In this document: positions 10,722-22,409 of the stretch, piece by piece
Numbering within the stretch: the first letter of the stretch is position 1
How the letters are laid out: the number at the start of each line of letters is the position of its first letter
Source of the DNA: Gelatoporia subvermispora B
Taxonomy: Eukaryota > Basidiomycota > Agaricomycetes > Polyporales > Gelatoporiaceae
Length of the DNA stretch: 64,000 nt
Direction of reading: 5' to 3'
NCBI GenBank assembly: GCA_000320605.2
Contig: KB445791.1
Span: 1,949,854-2,013,853 of the forward strand
Program-made: the position numbers and the translations under genes
The notes under the pieces: model-generated
The model's database searches: none
What the model was told of the DNA's origin: nothing
The model's input: the letters and a program-made list of their open reading frames with translations, nothing else

Positions 10722-13466
10722 TCAGTTCCCTGTGTTGATGGGATGACTAAAGACAACCTCACTAGCATTCTCAGTTGAATACTTGAGTAGGACATTAAGC
10801 GCGTAACAGATGTTCTCGCAGACTAGGAGCGCCAGGGGCTCCGCAGCGTCAACGAATTGACGAGAGATAATCATCATGAGAACGTCACTCAGATAAGCCC
10901 ATGCTTCCACAGTTGTGGCAGAGGAAATGTTGGTAGAAGGGCACTTCAAAACAAAGTATGCAGCAAAATTGGCTGGTAGGTGAATGAGACAGGATTGTTG
11001 TCACAATAATCGCCCGACTTACTTGCCACGAACAGATCCGCACGATGACTCTGCGAAATCAATTGCAACAAGGGTTCGTGCCATTTCGAGCTGCTTGAGT
11101 TCCTGGCGTTTGGAGATAATGACGACAGATCTACTACTGCTATACACAGAATGAGCGCATCGCGCACAGTCCTAATGCACGCAGCGTTCGACGGTGTGGC
11201 AGATAGCCAACAGATGAGGGATCGGACAAAGAGGCATATCAAGTCGCCAGAGAAGCAGTCGATGATTTCGTGATGCGAGAACAATGTGATGATTTGGAGT
11301 AGCTGTCTGATGTTCCTGTGGTCTCCGTAGCTGAGGAGACGACGCATCTTCACGTCGCTGACCGATCTATGAGTGGCAGATCAGTGCACGCTATGCAACG
11401 ATCTGACAAAGTTCCGATGACTGACGTTTGAAGCCTTCGGATACCTACAAAATACATCAGCTGAATATACACAGTGTCGTCAGAACCGCAGACATTACTT
11501 TCTTCCGTACGTGATATAAACGCAACCTGTGAATCGCTGAATAATGTTTGCATCACACCCTTCAATGTCGCTGTGTCCAGGGAGGCTAAAGCTAGTATGA
11601 TCAAATCTTTCACTAAATTACCAGTAGTTAGAGAAGATAATGCGAAACTGCGCATAGACGCACTGTCGAGCTCCACCTTCGAATTCTGTAGTAACACGTA
11701 TAGCTTGCACAGGCCATGACCAATGTCGACCTCTGATCGCATGTCGAGTTCCTTCGACGATAAGTGACAAGACGCTGCCCAAATGCACTTATACAGCAAG
11801 GGCAAGGGCTCTTGCCCTGAAGCAGTTTTTGGCGTGACCGCCAGCATGGAGCAGACGCGCGTGATTATTTGCTTTAGATTATAGTGAGAAAAATCAATCG
11901 GGGGCTAAGACATAGATGGCTCACCAGAATAACAGTCGCACTCTGAGAACTCCGCAGCAAGTCTGGGGCTAGCCCTTCTTCCCATCGGTCCATCAGGTCT
12001 TGAGGGTTCATGCTATCGGAGAAAGTCCCTCGGTTGTGAAGCCAATTGATAGTCTGTGTGCTTGAAATGTCACGCAATAGCATATAATATACGGCAGGGG
12101 TGCTCACCACTTTTTCTACGGTCTGAAACCCCTCTAGTCGCACATCATCCCATACGTACCAGCTCCAGAGCGTTACATGACTAGCGTCAACCACAATGTG
12201 CTGCGCCCCGTTCAAAGCGGAAAATGGTTCCATGCTCGGTTGGGCTAGTCTTGTAGGATGGCCGCAATGCATAATGGCACGGAGTAGGCGAAGTAAAGAA
12301 GCATCGGTATGAGGCCGATAGGCTCTGGCGGAGACATTGATTGTCTCTAGGTCAGCAGCCTGGAGATATATCGTGATTTACTAGCGCCGCGGCCGTTAGC
12401 CCGATGGCAAACGTACAGCAAATAATGCAATCGCCATAGCCCAGCTAATTTTAGTTTCATCGGTGACTTCTGCGGCTCCATTTTCTTCACAAGTTGCAGA
12501 AACTTGCTCAACGTGGAGTTGTAGGCAGCGCAAGAGCTCCGCAGCACTGAGCCTGGGTAACGTCAGGAGCTTGCTTGGGAGTGCAGTGGAATTCTCTCAC
12601 GCATATACCCAAGGAGTTGTTCCCAAATCAGGTCCCAGTACATAGACACCATATAGAACACAGAGAGCCAGGCGTTTGGCACCTGGTGATGCGTAGTCGG
12701 AACTGACGACGGTTGCGACGTCCCGCCAATGCTCTGAGCACCTTCTGAGTGAAAGTTCCGCAGTATTGGACAACGAATTCATACCAGGCAGTTGGATCGC
12801 AGCCCGCAGCAAGTCGTCTTCCTTGTGCCTCCTCAATGTAATAAACTCTGGCTCGCGTGGTAACTCGTCGCCGCCCCGAGCGATGGCAACAATGGCTTCG
12901 CTGAGCTTGACGAGAACGACATCTGCCCAACATACAACCAGGGAAGATGTACTGCCTGGTGACATAGCCTTTGCAGCGATGATATGGAAGATGCGCCGAT
13001 AATCAAATAACAGCGACATGAATGAGCCGTCGACTGACAGCAGTTCTTTAGCCCCTAGCAGCACAAGAAGCAAGTACATCCTCACGGAGCGCGCATATAG
13101 CCGCTTGTATGGCCTGAACGCCGGAGATAGAGCCAGAGTCATGAGATACAACGTTGTCCAAGAACGCCAGAATGGCTCTCGAATTGTTCTCGATAGTCTG
13201 GTAATGCGTGTCGTCCTAAAGGGTGATCAACATATTTCCGAGAATTGGGCGATGAGCGCCTGGCTTACAGTCTCGATGTCCTTGAGGTCAAGGCCCACCA
13301 AAGATTCCATCGCGTCCTGAGCGTTACGCGCTACTATGCCGAGATCGATGCCATGTTCAGCGGCGGGGGACAATTCCCTCTGTGTGAGCTGTGTAGCAAA
13401 GTCAGTTGTACCAGGATCCAGCTCGCCAGCGTCAGATTCAGGTTCGGTCTCGCTGTCGCTGGCCAT
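10722..13466 (-). CDS. Uncharacterised protein, mostly helical, about 800 residues
   Basis: I do not recognise this family. The start is set at an ATG (13466) that opens an acidic N-terminus (MASDSETEPESD). About nine or ten exons can be chained by consensus splice sites, for example GAGACT|GTAAGC to CTTTAG|GAC near 13.2 kb, and GCTGTACG to CTCCAG|GCTGCTGACC near 12.4 kb. The last exon, joined at about 10970, runs to the stop at 10722. The product is rich in Leu and Ala helices without clear membrane spans, which could fit HEAT/ARM-like repeats, but that is inference. The junction near 13.08 kb is uncertain. The gene abuts the edge of the duplicated ATPase cassette. It could be a lineage-specific nuclear or vesicle-tethering protein. 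Confidence 0.55.
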
Positions 13467-13821
13467 GCTTGACAGAAATGGAGAGTTACAAGGAAGTAAA
13501 GAGGAGTCTCGTCCTGGTAATGTCCAAGCCAACGTCTCCGGCAGACGCCGGAGATCTTCATAGGCAAAGCGTTGACGTTTGACAGGTTAGCTACCTAGCA
13601 GGCTGGAAGAAGCTTCGATATCCCTGGCGGACCAGTCGTTCGAATAGGATATCGCGCTCTCAGAAGCTCGAGCCTAGAAGGTCATCAAAGTACCGGGAAA
13701 GAACATATTTGCTAGGACCTGCAGGATATCATGGTATCCCAGTAGCTGTTGCCATACGATTGACAAAGTCCCAACCCAGGATGCTGTGCGTTGTAGTACA
13801 ACGTGTGATGTCAATACAAGA
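13467..13821. other. Intergenic, no gene seen
   Basis: About 355 bases between the start of the unknown gene and the stop of RPC37, both on the minus strand. It probably holds the promoter of the first and the 3' end of the second. No conserved open frame was found. Confidence 0.5.
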
Positions 13822-14770
13822 TCATAATCTAGGAATGTCTTTCAGGAAGCTCGTGATATCTGATTTACACTCGAGCTCCTCGGTGTTGCGCGAGAAGATG
13901 GACTCGAACGCATCGTTCGACTCGGGAGCCTGGCACAGAGTCAGTCACGGAAAACATACTAGCACATGATCACCTACCTCGCCGTCACAGAACTCGTAGT
14001 CCACCCACTCCTCGTCCTCCTCGTTGCGAATAATCGTCAACATTTCTCTTCGCACTGCAGTCAAGCCTCCCTGGAACTGCACGCTTTTGTCGTCGCCCGA
14101 CTTGCGCACCGCGACCTGCACTTCCCTGGCCTCCCCAACAGGCTTCTTTTCTTTCTTTGGTGCTGGCGCAGGCGCAGGTTCATCCGGATCTGGAGGTGGG
14201 CCATCATCCGAATCGTCATCCGACCCACCACCGCGTCCGCGCCTGCTTTTCCGAGACAAGACGTCCATGTATGTCAAGGTTGGTCGTAGCTGGTGAGTCT
14301 CGCTAATTGGATGCAGGTACAGGTGTCCTAGAACCGTGGATCAGTACGCATACAGTGCACTACGGAAGATGCTCACCATCTCGGACCACACCCAAGACAT
14401 ATGAACCCATTTGAGGTATTTGTTCACTCCGGAGTCGCACCTCCGTAAGCCTCGGTTCCTCGCCTTCTCGCTGCTTCATTTTCGGCAGCTCCTGGTTCTT
14501 CTCCTTGTCATCCTCTACCCTGGCGCGCCCGAGGTCTGTGGATCGCTCGCCATTCCACACCTCGGCACGAGTGTCCACGGGCACATGTACTTCTAGCCGG
14601 CGCACACCCGGCTTGACTCGCGCTTTGATTCGTTTACCGCTGGCAACAGCGGAAGGCGGGACTTGAAGCGGTCGCGTCAGGAGAGGGAATTGGTGGATGT
14701 GCACGTTGGGAGTGAGTGCATTAGAGAAATGGATAGGGAGGACACCGATCAACCGGTCTTCCGCGTCCAT
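13822..14770 (-). CDS. RPC37: RNA polymerase III subunit RPC37 (RPC5 family)
   Basis: Subunit of the TFIIF-like RPC37-RPC53 subcomplex of nuclear RNA polymerase III, which acts in initiation and termination at tRNA and 5S genes. Three exons are visible. The first (from ATG 14768-14770) has DRLIGVLPIHFS, HQFPLLTRPLQVPPS and a run ending in KARVKPGVRRLEVHVPV, then MGSYVLGVVRDG. The intron gives GHLYLHPISETHQLRPTLTYMD, which matches the family. An acidic and Pro/Ala-rich linker, SVQFQGGLTAVRREML and EEWVDYEF follow. The last exon ends DITSFLKDIPRL before TGA at 13822-13824. Length, about 265 residues, fits compact fungal RPC37. An upstream in-frame ATG (14800) is possible. Confidence 0.85.
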
Positions 14771-14987
14771 GGTCAGAGGCGAGGGAACGGTACAATTCAC
14801 CGTGGGAAATTCTTCGCGCTGCTTTCAACCACGTGCCGAGAAAGGAGACCTTCGCGGGAGCATTTGCGGTGCCTTAAGGGCGTGTCAAGTAGGTTATGTA
14901 GAGTACAGGTACATACCGATAGCAAGTGCGATTGTACTATGGTACACAATGCGAAAGCGTGACAGCGAATGTGGATTATAGCGAAAG

Positions 14988-17324
14988 TTATGTCAAATTC
15001 TCGGGATGGTACACATCAGGGTCTGGGGGCCTCCAGTCCACTTCCAATTGTAGGGATGTCCGTCGACCTGACTCTGGCCGGGTCCACGAAGCAGCCGGCG
15101 CTGTTGCCGGATGTCGCACAATACCGTCCGAGTCGGACATTGGCGTGCTGACATCGGAGGATGAATAGTCCCCGAAGTCAGGAGAGGGCAAAACCACCGC
15201 GGAATCCCACCGTGAGGCCCTCCGGATGGAGTCTACTGTCGGGTCCTCGGACGACAGGCATGATGTGGTGGTGGACGTAGAGAGTCGACGCGACAGGTTG
15301 AATGAGTTCGAGCCGATTCGCAGGGAGCTGACATGCTCCGACGGCCGCTCTGCCGCGCGCGTATTCCCAAACGGATTCGACGTAGAGCCTTCTCGTCGTC
15401 TTGGATGCCACTGGGAGACGACACTCACGGGGGACCATGCACGCCGTGCGGACTTTAGCCGGAAAGCCTTCGCAGCCTCCAGTTCTGCGCGGTAGATCGG
15501 ATCCCATGCGGAAGGATGTTGAAGTATAGCCTCTTGCTCGTGTCGACGGACGACGCGGCCAAAGCTATACATGGTCAACAATGAAATAATGACCCCTTCT
15601 CTTATAGTCAGTGCCATGCCAAAAATCTGTGCACAGGTGACATACAATCAAGTATAACCCAGCCTTCGCTGCCAAGGAAGATCTTCTTGTGCACGCCTAT
15701 GACCATAATTGCGGAGACTATCATGTAGAATCCTGTGATCAGTGCTGTGAAAAACAGCTTTGCAGTAATGTCAGTAACCAAGAAAAGCACTCAGCAACCA
15801 GGAACTGACCTCGTTCCTGAGCATTTGGCGAAATGACGCCATGCGAGGAACTTTCTCAATGAATCGCCTGATGGCAGATACCGAGGGCGCGGAAGTTGGA
15901 TCATACACAGGCCCCGGATCTTGTGAACGAGTGCGCGCCACGGGCGACGGTAAGGTGCTGGTCGATGCAGCGGATGGCGGTCGTGCGGGTTGCGGGATAG
16001 GATACTCTCCTGGCAACGAAGGTTTCCGCTGGAAGACATAATTTGGCGGGTCATTGCTATGATGCCGTAGATCCTGCAGCCAGGTCCAAAATCGCCGCCA
16101 AAGCCCTGGTGGCGGTTGGTCGGCTGGTTGTAGTGGAGCTTGAAACAAGGATTCCTCAGGAACGTAGTCCCACCACCCTCTGCGTGAAGGATTTGTCTCC
16201 GGGACTTCCTTACTGGGAGGCATCCCAGAGCTTGGTCGGCCATCTGCCGATGTCTGGATCGAGAGACGCGCCTGATCCGCAGGCGTTCGGGAAGATGTGT
16301 AAAACGCGTAGCAAACTGAGTTATTGTAGTTAGAAGTGCACTGAAATGCCTTGCAGCGACAACTCACAGCAACCGCATATAAACAACGATTCGAAACATT
16401 CCAGCACGACTACCGCGAGTAACAGCTTCGAGGGAGATCCATCTGCGCAACCACCTGTGGATCAATCATGAGCAAAAGTGGCACGGTTTCCTATTGCAAA
16501 TACCTCACCGGAAATTCTGCGAACACCTCGGTATCGTGAAATATCGACAGCCATAAGTGAGAGCATAGAGAGGCGTAAAGGCGCCAGAACAGCAGGAACC
16601 AGTTTGGTATCACTGAGACAACGGTACGCTTTGAAGCCAAGTATTCCCGTCATCTGGACGATGGGTATCAAAGATACGCCGGGGTGGAACAGAGCGGACA
16701 GAAGCCGCAACTCACTAGAAGACTATACGATGACATCATGGCAATCTTTCTCGCTATGCCGATACTAGACGGATGTGAGGTCTTCGTAGCCGAGCTCCGA
16801 GTGGCAAGAACTCACATAGTACAACTGGCACCCGCGTCAAACGTCCCGACTATCTGCGGTATTGGCGCAGCTACCGCGAGAAGCTGGCTCGCGAGGAGAA
16901 GCCAGAATAAACTCCTGTTCTTAACCTTGACCCTCCGGATATATGAAGCGGCAAGTACTGAATTGTAGACAAAGAGGGTCGTCAGGGCGCCAGTCACGAG
17001 CAGCCAGGCGTTGGACCACCGCAGGTCTGAAAGGAAGGGCTGGCCTATGAGAGAGCCATCCGGGAGGGCAAAGAAGGTCGGCTGGAAGGATTCGATGGGG
17101 GTGGAATAATATTGGCTGTAATCTGGGATGGTGAGGGTGGTGTACAGGTCGATTACGACGACATTGGGCGTGGGGGAACATGAGGGGGTCGGGGTAACGA
17201 GAGGGACGATGTTCACGTCGTGTACTGTTGTTGTGGCGGCGGGGGGCGGGTTGCGCGAAGAGGAAGGTGTCGCTGAGGGGGACGAGAGCCATGTCTGAGA
17301 CTGCAGAGAGGCCGATGTGGCCAT
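14988..17324 (-). CDS. Fungal multi-pass membrane protein, unknown function
   Basis: Six or more exons. The N-terminus is Ser/Pro/Thr-rich and probably extracellular. Hydrophobic spans follow (LLVTGALTTLFVYNSVLAA, LFWLLLASQLLAVAAPI, TGILGFKAYRCL region, LRLSMLSLMAV). Then comes a long hydrophilic loop with Trp/Pro (GLWRRFWTWLQDL), two more spans (LFFTALITGFYMIVSAIMVI and MALTIREGVIISLLTMYSFG) and a Ser-rich cytoplasmic tail of about 170 residues. This arrangement resembles 7-TM-like basidiomycete proteins of unknown role. I cannot name a receptor family. The exon between about 16370 and 16455 has an uncertain frame. It lies head-to-head with FAP7 across about 0.8 kb. Confidence 0.6.
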
Positions 17325-18113
17325 AATCATGGCCCGGGGGGGAGGAGGAGGAGATGGTGGGGAGGAGAGATGGACAGAAGTGTCCTCACCAGGAGGTTGG
17401 CATCGAGGATGTCAGATGGCGGGAGCCGTGGACGTGTCGGCGAAATTTGATCAGACGTCAAAGGGAGGGCAAGTGAATCGTAGTGAGGCGGGAGCATCGG
17501 CCTGGTGCTGCCTGGCGGTGCCATCCTCCATATAAGACCTAATTTGACTTCCCCCACGCGAACTTGTCCATTCCCGGCCACAATTAAATGCCTTTCCTCC
17601 AAGCGCTGTCACTCTCCTGCCGCGGTCCGGCGGCGGGTCGCTCGTCAGGTCGACAGCCTCACCCGCTCCGACACGCTGCCACCGCGAATGTTCGTCGTGG
17701 GCGTACCGGCTGTCGCCCAACGTGCGCCCACTCTGGCAATCTCTGGCAGCCTCTGGCAGACAGCCAACTGCGTCCTGGAACCGTCAGCCATCCCAAGACA
17801 CACCCAGCCAGAGGCAGGCATTCACTCTGCGTATGTCTCCAGCCGGAGGATCCGAGCCCAGCACCTTCACTATATCCGTGTATTAGAGTTGCCCACCGAG
17901 AGTCGAGGCTGTCTGCGGCGGTCCTCGTCGATCGCAACGATCGGCAAGAGCCGCGGCATCTCGGGCGTCTACCTCATTTTCTGCCCACCGCGCACTCACC
18001 CGGGCTCAGCCCTTCTCAGCCCTACCTGTTACTCATCCAGCACCTGCCTTGCGCTGTCTTGTCATCGGTCAAAGAGACTATCCATCCCTCTCCCACTCGA
18101 CGCCCTTCAAAAA
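17325..18113. other. Divergent intergenic region upstream of membrane protein and FAP7
   Basis: About 790 bases between two divergent genes. An open frame runs through it into the first FAP7 exon, but its composition (Arg/Ser/Pro-rich) and lack of conservation suggest a 5' leader rather than coding sequence. The left end has a purine-rich run (gggggaggaggaggag-like at about 17336). Confidence 0.5.
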
Positions 18114-18772
18114 ATGTCTGCAGGCCCATCCAAATCGGCCCCCGTCATTGTCATAACTGGCACTCCTGGCACCGGCAAAACCACGCATGCCCAGCTCCTC
18201 GCGCAAGAGTCCCCCGTCCCGCTAAAACACATAAATGTCGGCGACTTGGTAAAGGAAAAAGGCTTATACGAGTCGTATGACCATGAGTGGCAGAGCTACA
18301 CCGTGGACGAGGACAAGGTGCGCAGCTACCCCTTCCACGCATCGCAGCACCCTAACCCGTGCGCATCAGCTCCTCGATGAGTTAGAGCCTCTGGCGGCAG
18401 CGGGCGGTGTCATCCTTGACTGGCATACATGCGATCTCTTCCCGGAGCGTTGGGTCGACCTCGTCGTCGTGCTGCGGTGTAATCATACCCAATTGTGGGA
18501 GCGCCTCGAGAAACGGTGCGTTGGTTCAGCCTGTGCCCACGATCGGCGGCTGACAGTCTCTCGTGCGTAGGAATTACCCCCTCAAGAAAATTCAGGAGAA
18601 CAACGAGGCCGAGATCATGGAGGTCGTGCTTGACGATGCGCGCTCGTCATATGCACCTGAGATCGTTATCGAGCTGCAGAGCGCGGGCACAGAAGATCTC
18701 GAATCAAATGTTGCGCGCATAGTACAGTGGATTGAGGCATGGCAGAAGAATCAGCAGTCAGTAGAAGAGTGA
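18114..18772 (+). CDS. FAP7: Adenylate kinase isoenzyme 6 / FAP7 (hCINAP), ribosome biogenesis
   Basis: Nuclear P-loop NTPase needed for cleavage of 20S pre-rRNA in small-subunit maturation, with adenylate kinase activity in vitro (family knowledge). The P-loop is GTPGTGKTT (residues about 13-21), followed by HINVGDLVKE. After an intron (18318-18369) come GVILDWHTCDLFPERW, the family's conserved core, and VVVLRCN. After a second intron (516-570 of the 18-kb block, i.e. 18516-18570) come NYPLKKIQENNEAEIM and a C-terminal helix with VQWIEAW. The stop is at 18770-18772. Length, about 184 residues, fits the family. ATG chosen at 18114, directly before the P-loop region. Confidence 0.93.
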
Positions 18773-18874
18773 CGGTCGTAACTCCGCCCAGTTACAAGTT
18801 GGATAGTATACAGGGAGGTTGCTCAGGGAAGGTTCGAGATCCATATTCACGGTGCGCGCGTACTCATAGCTCGT

Positions 18875-19701
18875 TCATCGACGGGTGATCACCCAGACGT
18901 TCCTGCGGTCCTCTAGCGGCAGTCCGTTCGGCCACTCCTGCTCGTTCCTGATCCGCTTTGCGGTCTTCTTCTTGCCCTCCATGATCCTGACCTTCTCAAA
19001 GTATACATACCTACGGCAGACCTTGTCAGTTATGCTTGTGAGAGCGGCTAGCATGGCACTCACGCGCAGTAGTACGTGCCGTTGCTTGCGCCACCTGTGG
19101 GGCCCGTGGCCTTCACTGGTGTACCGAATTGCTACATCAATACACTAATACGCATCAGAGCAAACGGCAGCACTTACTGAAGCGTTGATATGAATTGCTA
19201 TTGACGTTGCCAATGTCCTTCAGCCATTGCGTGACCTGGTATACCGTTGAGCTGGAGATCGGAACGCGGACCGGGGTTGCCATGAAGCGTTTACCTTCCA
19301 GCCAGGAGTCTTCTGCAGAAGGCGAATCTTGCGCCTGATCTCATTGCAGTCGTCGCTATGGCGCGGGAAATTAGCAACACCACCCAACGGTGCTTCGCAA
19401 CAGCTCTCACTAGACTGGGACTCCATCCTAAGAATAGTCAGCCGTGAACACGGGCGCGTATGGTGTGACATACCTCCTCATCCTCAAGGGGGATCTCCTG
19501 CCACGATTGGTACTGTGATTTAGGCTCCTTACCCTTCTTCTTTGCAGACGACGACGCTTCGGGCGCGTCCGACGTACGCGCCTTTTTGGTCTTGGGCAGC
19601 GCGACTTCTACCTCAGAGTCCGAGCCCGTGCCCGCTTCCTTCGCGTCGACTGTAGGCTGCAATTCAGCATCGATCGCGTCTGACTTGCGCTTTGGGGGCA
19701 T
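18875..19701 (-). CDS. DUF7726 domain protein, putative nuclear
   Basis: Starts MPPKRKSDAID (ATG 19699-19701), with an acidic and Lys-rich N-terminus (KTKKAR, KKKGKEPK) that looks like a nuclear localisation signal. The domain then reads CNEIRRKIRLL, WKVTQWLKDIG, NSNSYQRFM, and after introns KATGPTGGASNGTYYCA and YVYFEKVRIMEGKKK. That is the CxxVRRKI ... SYxRFM ... YxxAxxFFxKxR order of DUF7726, which is frequent in fungi and of unknown function. C-terminus is EWPNGLPLEDRRNVWVITRR. The second exon's 5' border (between about 19,350 and 19,475) does not resolve to a clean frame, so that junction is uncertain. Confidence 0.7.
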
Positions 19702-20348
19702 TGTGCGTTCAACTGAGGGCACGCGGGTTATCGTTAAGTGGTGGAGAGCAAGAGAGGAGCAGTGGGGCGAAAGTATTTTATAGACCAGCGCTATCGCTAG
19801 CGCGATTCGCGTAAGGTCGCGATTTGATACACCGTCGGGAACGCGGTCTCGCTATGAACGTGATCAGGTCGCGTTCGCGTGACGTAACGCGTCTGGTGTT
19901 ACATCGACGATGCTGGCGTATCGCAAAATGACAGACGAAGGGACGTATAAAGTATGCAACAACTCAGCAGGAAGACGTTGCTGAACTCGCAGCTCGTAGG
20001 GGATCCGGCCCGTAACTGACGGCGATGGCCTAAACCCATGTCTGAGTGACTTTTGGGTCCATCTTCTTGATTGGCATGTGCTATGTAGGCTGCTCAAGAG
20101 GTCATGAAAATATTCCAGTAGTTTGTGCACAACAGAGAAGGGACACCATCTGGTAAATGTGAACTTTTGGTTCCGTCGAAGAGCGACCGCTCGACACAGG
20201 CGGCGTGGGCGCTCCGGAGTTCGGAACAGCGTTAAGTCCATCACGTGAACGACGCTCACCACGTGCCGCTAAGATGTCTGAATCGAGTCTGTGGCGCTGG
20301 GAACGGTTGCAGTGAGACAGCTCTCAGAAAGAGTCTTTGCATTCGACG
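19702..20348. other. Intergenic between DUF7726 gene and IES2
   Basis: About 650 bases upstream of two divergent genes. A GC-rich stretch with several CG-rich short inverted words lies at about 19785-19880. A minus-strand open frame (19864-20262) has no recognisable motif and is probably chance. Likely contains both promoters. Confidence 0.5.
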
Positions 20349-21818
20349 ATGCCTCCACGGAGAAGAATTGTTTCGGAAGAACAGGATGACTCCGATACTA
20401 GTGGTACGATGATCGCTCGATAAATTCTCAAGGAAGACCGTTGAAGCGCAACTCATGGCAGATATGCAAATGTCTCAATCGGACATTGATGTAGAGGGAA
20501 ACGACAAGTCTGAACAAGGCGACGAGGAAGTGGAAGACGCTGTTGATGTACAGGATGAAGACGTCGAAGTAGAGGAGGAGGATGAGGAAGAGGACGAAGA
20601 CGAGGAAGACGAGGCGGAGCAAGCAGAGGTACATTGTCAAGTCTGCTTTCGTGTTCGCAGCTTTCTCATACAGCGACCTCTAGGAAGGCTCAGAAATAGA
20701 CGAGATATCCTCCCCTCCCCCCGAACAGCAGGATGAATCAAGTGTTCCCCCTCGCCTCAGAATCAAGCTGAAGCTCCCCCAAGCCAGCGCATCGTCCAGC
20801 GGCGCACCTACCGGTGTGTCGACCCCAGACGAAGTAGCCCTGCCGACTTCGCGGCGAGCAGTTCCCCGTGGTACGTCAAATGCGGGTTGCAAGCTCTCCT
20901 TGTACTGAAATATGCTTCAATTAGACGTTGACATTGAATCAGAGGACGAAGATGAAGAGGACGACGACGCTGATTCGTCTCGGTCCACATCTGTCGGCAC
21001 ATCTGCCGCGGGACGACCTTTGACCGCGCGACAGGCGGTTCTCGCCAACGTCGTGGGCTCATCTCATGTCTCACTGGGTGAGTGCCAGCTATATGCTCTC
21101 ATCACATGCGTTGACACGGCAATCTCCATTGCTTGTGCGTTGACTACTTGTGTATTGATGCCTCACTTGATCAGCCGAAGCTCCAAATCCACGCAAGAAG
21201 AAGCCGCTCACAGAGATTGAGATCGCTCTCAAACGAGAAGAAACAGCCCGTAAGCGCAAGAATCTCTCTGAGAAGAAACTTCAAGATGAGAAGGTGCGCA
21301 TACTTTCGCTTTCTGTCACGTCAGAAATGGCCTGACTACGTGCACCTAAGGCCGAAACCATCAACCGTTTGCTGAAGAAGCAATCACGCTCTAAGGGCAA
21401 GCGAAGTGCACTTTCAACTGCCGACGACCGCCCAACAGTGTCCGCAAATGCCATGGATGCTGATGCTGAGGAAGTGGGCGAGTCGATAGTCCCGACTCCC
21501 GATGCACCCACTATGTACAGGTGGATCTCGACCTCAAGACCGCAGTCTAGCCCAAAGGCTGCGGGGGTGAAACGGAAAAACGGAGACGAAGAGAAACACA
21601 TGAGCCTGTCGTTCTCAGTGCCCGTTACTGTTTTTCCGCCGCCAGTGGATGCATTAGCAAAGGAGTCTATGGACGTGGATGGTCCGCAGAAGGAAGCACA
21701 GACGCGATGTGACGTCGACGGGTGCAGTGCACAACGCAAGTACCGATTAGTGAAGCACTGGCAGCAAGGGGCCTGTGGGATGGCACACCTCAAGCTTCTC
21801 GAGGCAAAACCCGCTTAA
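20349..21818 (+). CDS. IES2: INO80 chromatin-remodelling complex subunit IES2 (INO80B)
   Basis: Nuclear subunit of the INO80 complex that moves nucleosomes and exchanges H2A.Z. The gene has about six short exons. It opens MPPRRRIVSEEQDD (ATG 20349), then a very acidic region (runs of Glu/Asp, about 20550-20625), a second acidic block (SEDEDEEDDDAD), and RPLTARQAVLANVVGSSHVSL. The PAPA-1-like core follows: PRKKKPLTEIEIALKREETARKRK-type in the exon at about 21175 (quoted in part: LTEIEIALKREE) and INRLLKKQSRSKGKR. A C-terminal HIT-type zinc-finger remnant (RCDVDGC and QGACGMAHLKLL) ends at 21818. The order PAPA-1 then HIT finger is diagnostic. Confidence 0.88.
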
Positions 21819-22409
21819 CACGATTTATTTTCGCTCAAAAGTCTTTCTTCACTCAGATGCAAATCCATCTAACTTCCATACTCTCTACTGAGAGCTACTA
21901 GCAGTCGCGCTTTTGTTGTTCTCCTGCTCTTCTTGTGTAATGATGTCGATACCCACTGTTTGAAATATGGATGCAACTGTCGATAGCTTAGAAGTACGAT
22001 CATGGGCCATTCATCAGCAGTGTGTTTCTTGTATAGCCCGATGCATCATGCCAGTAACTCCTGACTTTGTTGCGTGAGTCGGTGCCGTGCCCCTCTTGCG
22101 CCGCCCTGTGTTGCACTCGCACCAATGACGCAATGCCGTGTCTCCACCATGGCTGCGTATGGCCATATACTACCGTATCATGTAGTATGCGCTGGTCATG
22201 AACTTCACGAGCACATCATATCAGCCCGCGAAGCACGATCGAAATCGAGATTCAGCCAAGCCCTCGCGCACGTGGACTTGGCGCTGGGTGGCAGGCGACC
22301 TGAAGACGACTCCTCTCACTGACCGTATTCCGAATCCAGACCCATTATACCTCTGGGGTTTCACATACTTCCCCGGTACATATACATTCGCATTTGTAAC
22401 ACAAGCATC
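21819..22409. other. Intergenic, no gene seen
   Basis: About 590 bases between IES2 and cyclin H, which face the same way. A short open frame at 22074-22322 has no recognisable motif. It probably contains the cyclin H promoter. Confidence 0.5.

Noticed and set aside
17505..18380. Long plus-strand open frame ending in the FAP7 first exon
   Set aside because: Only the part from 18114 is conserved. The upstream part is Arg/Ser/Pro-rich without motifs, and the frame passes the FAP7 splice donor; treated as leader.
19864..20262. Minus-strand open frame between DUF7726 gene and IES2
   Set aside because: No motif, and it lies in the probable promoter region.
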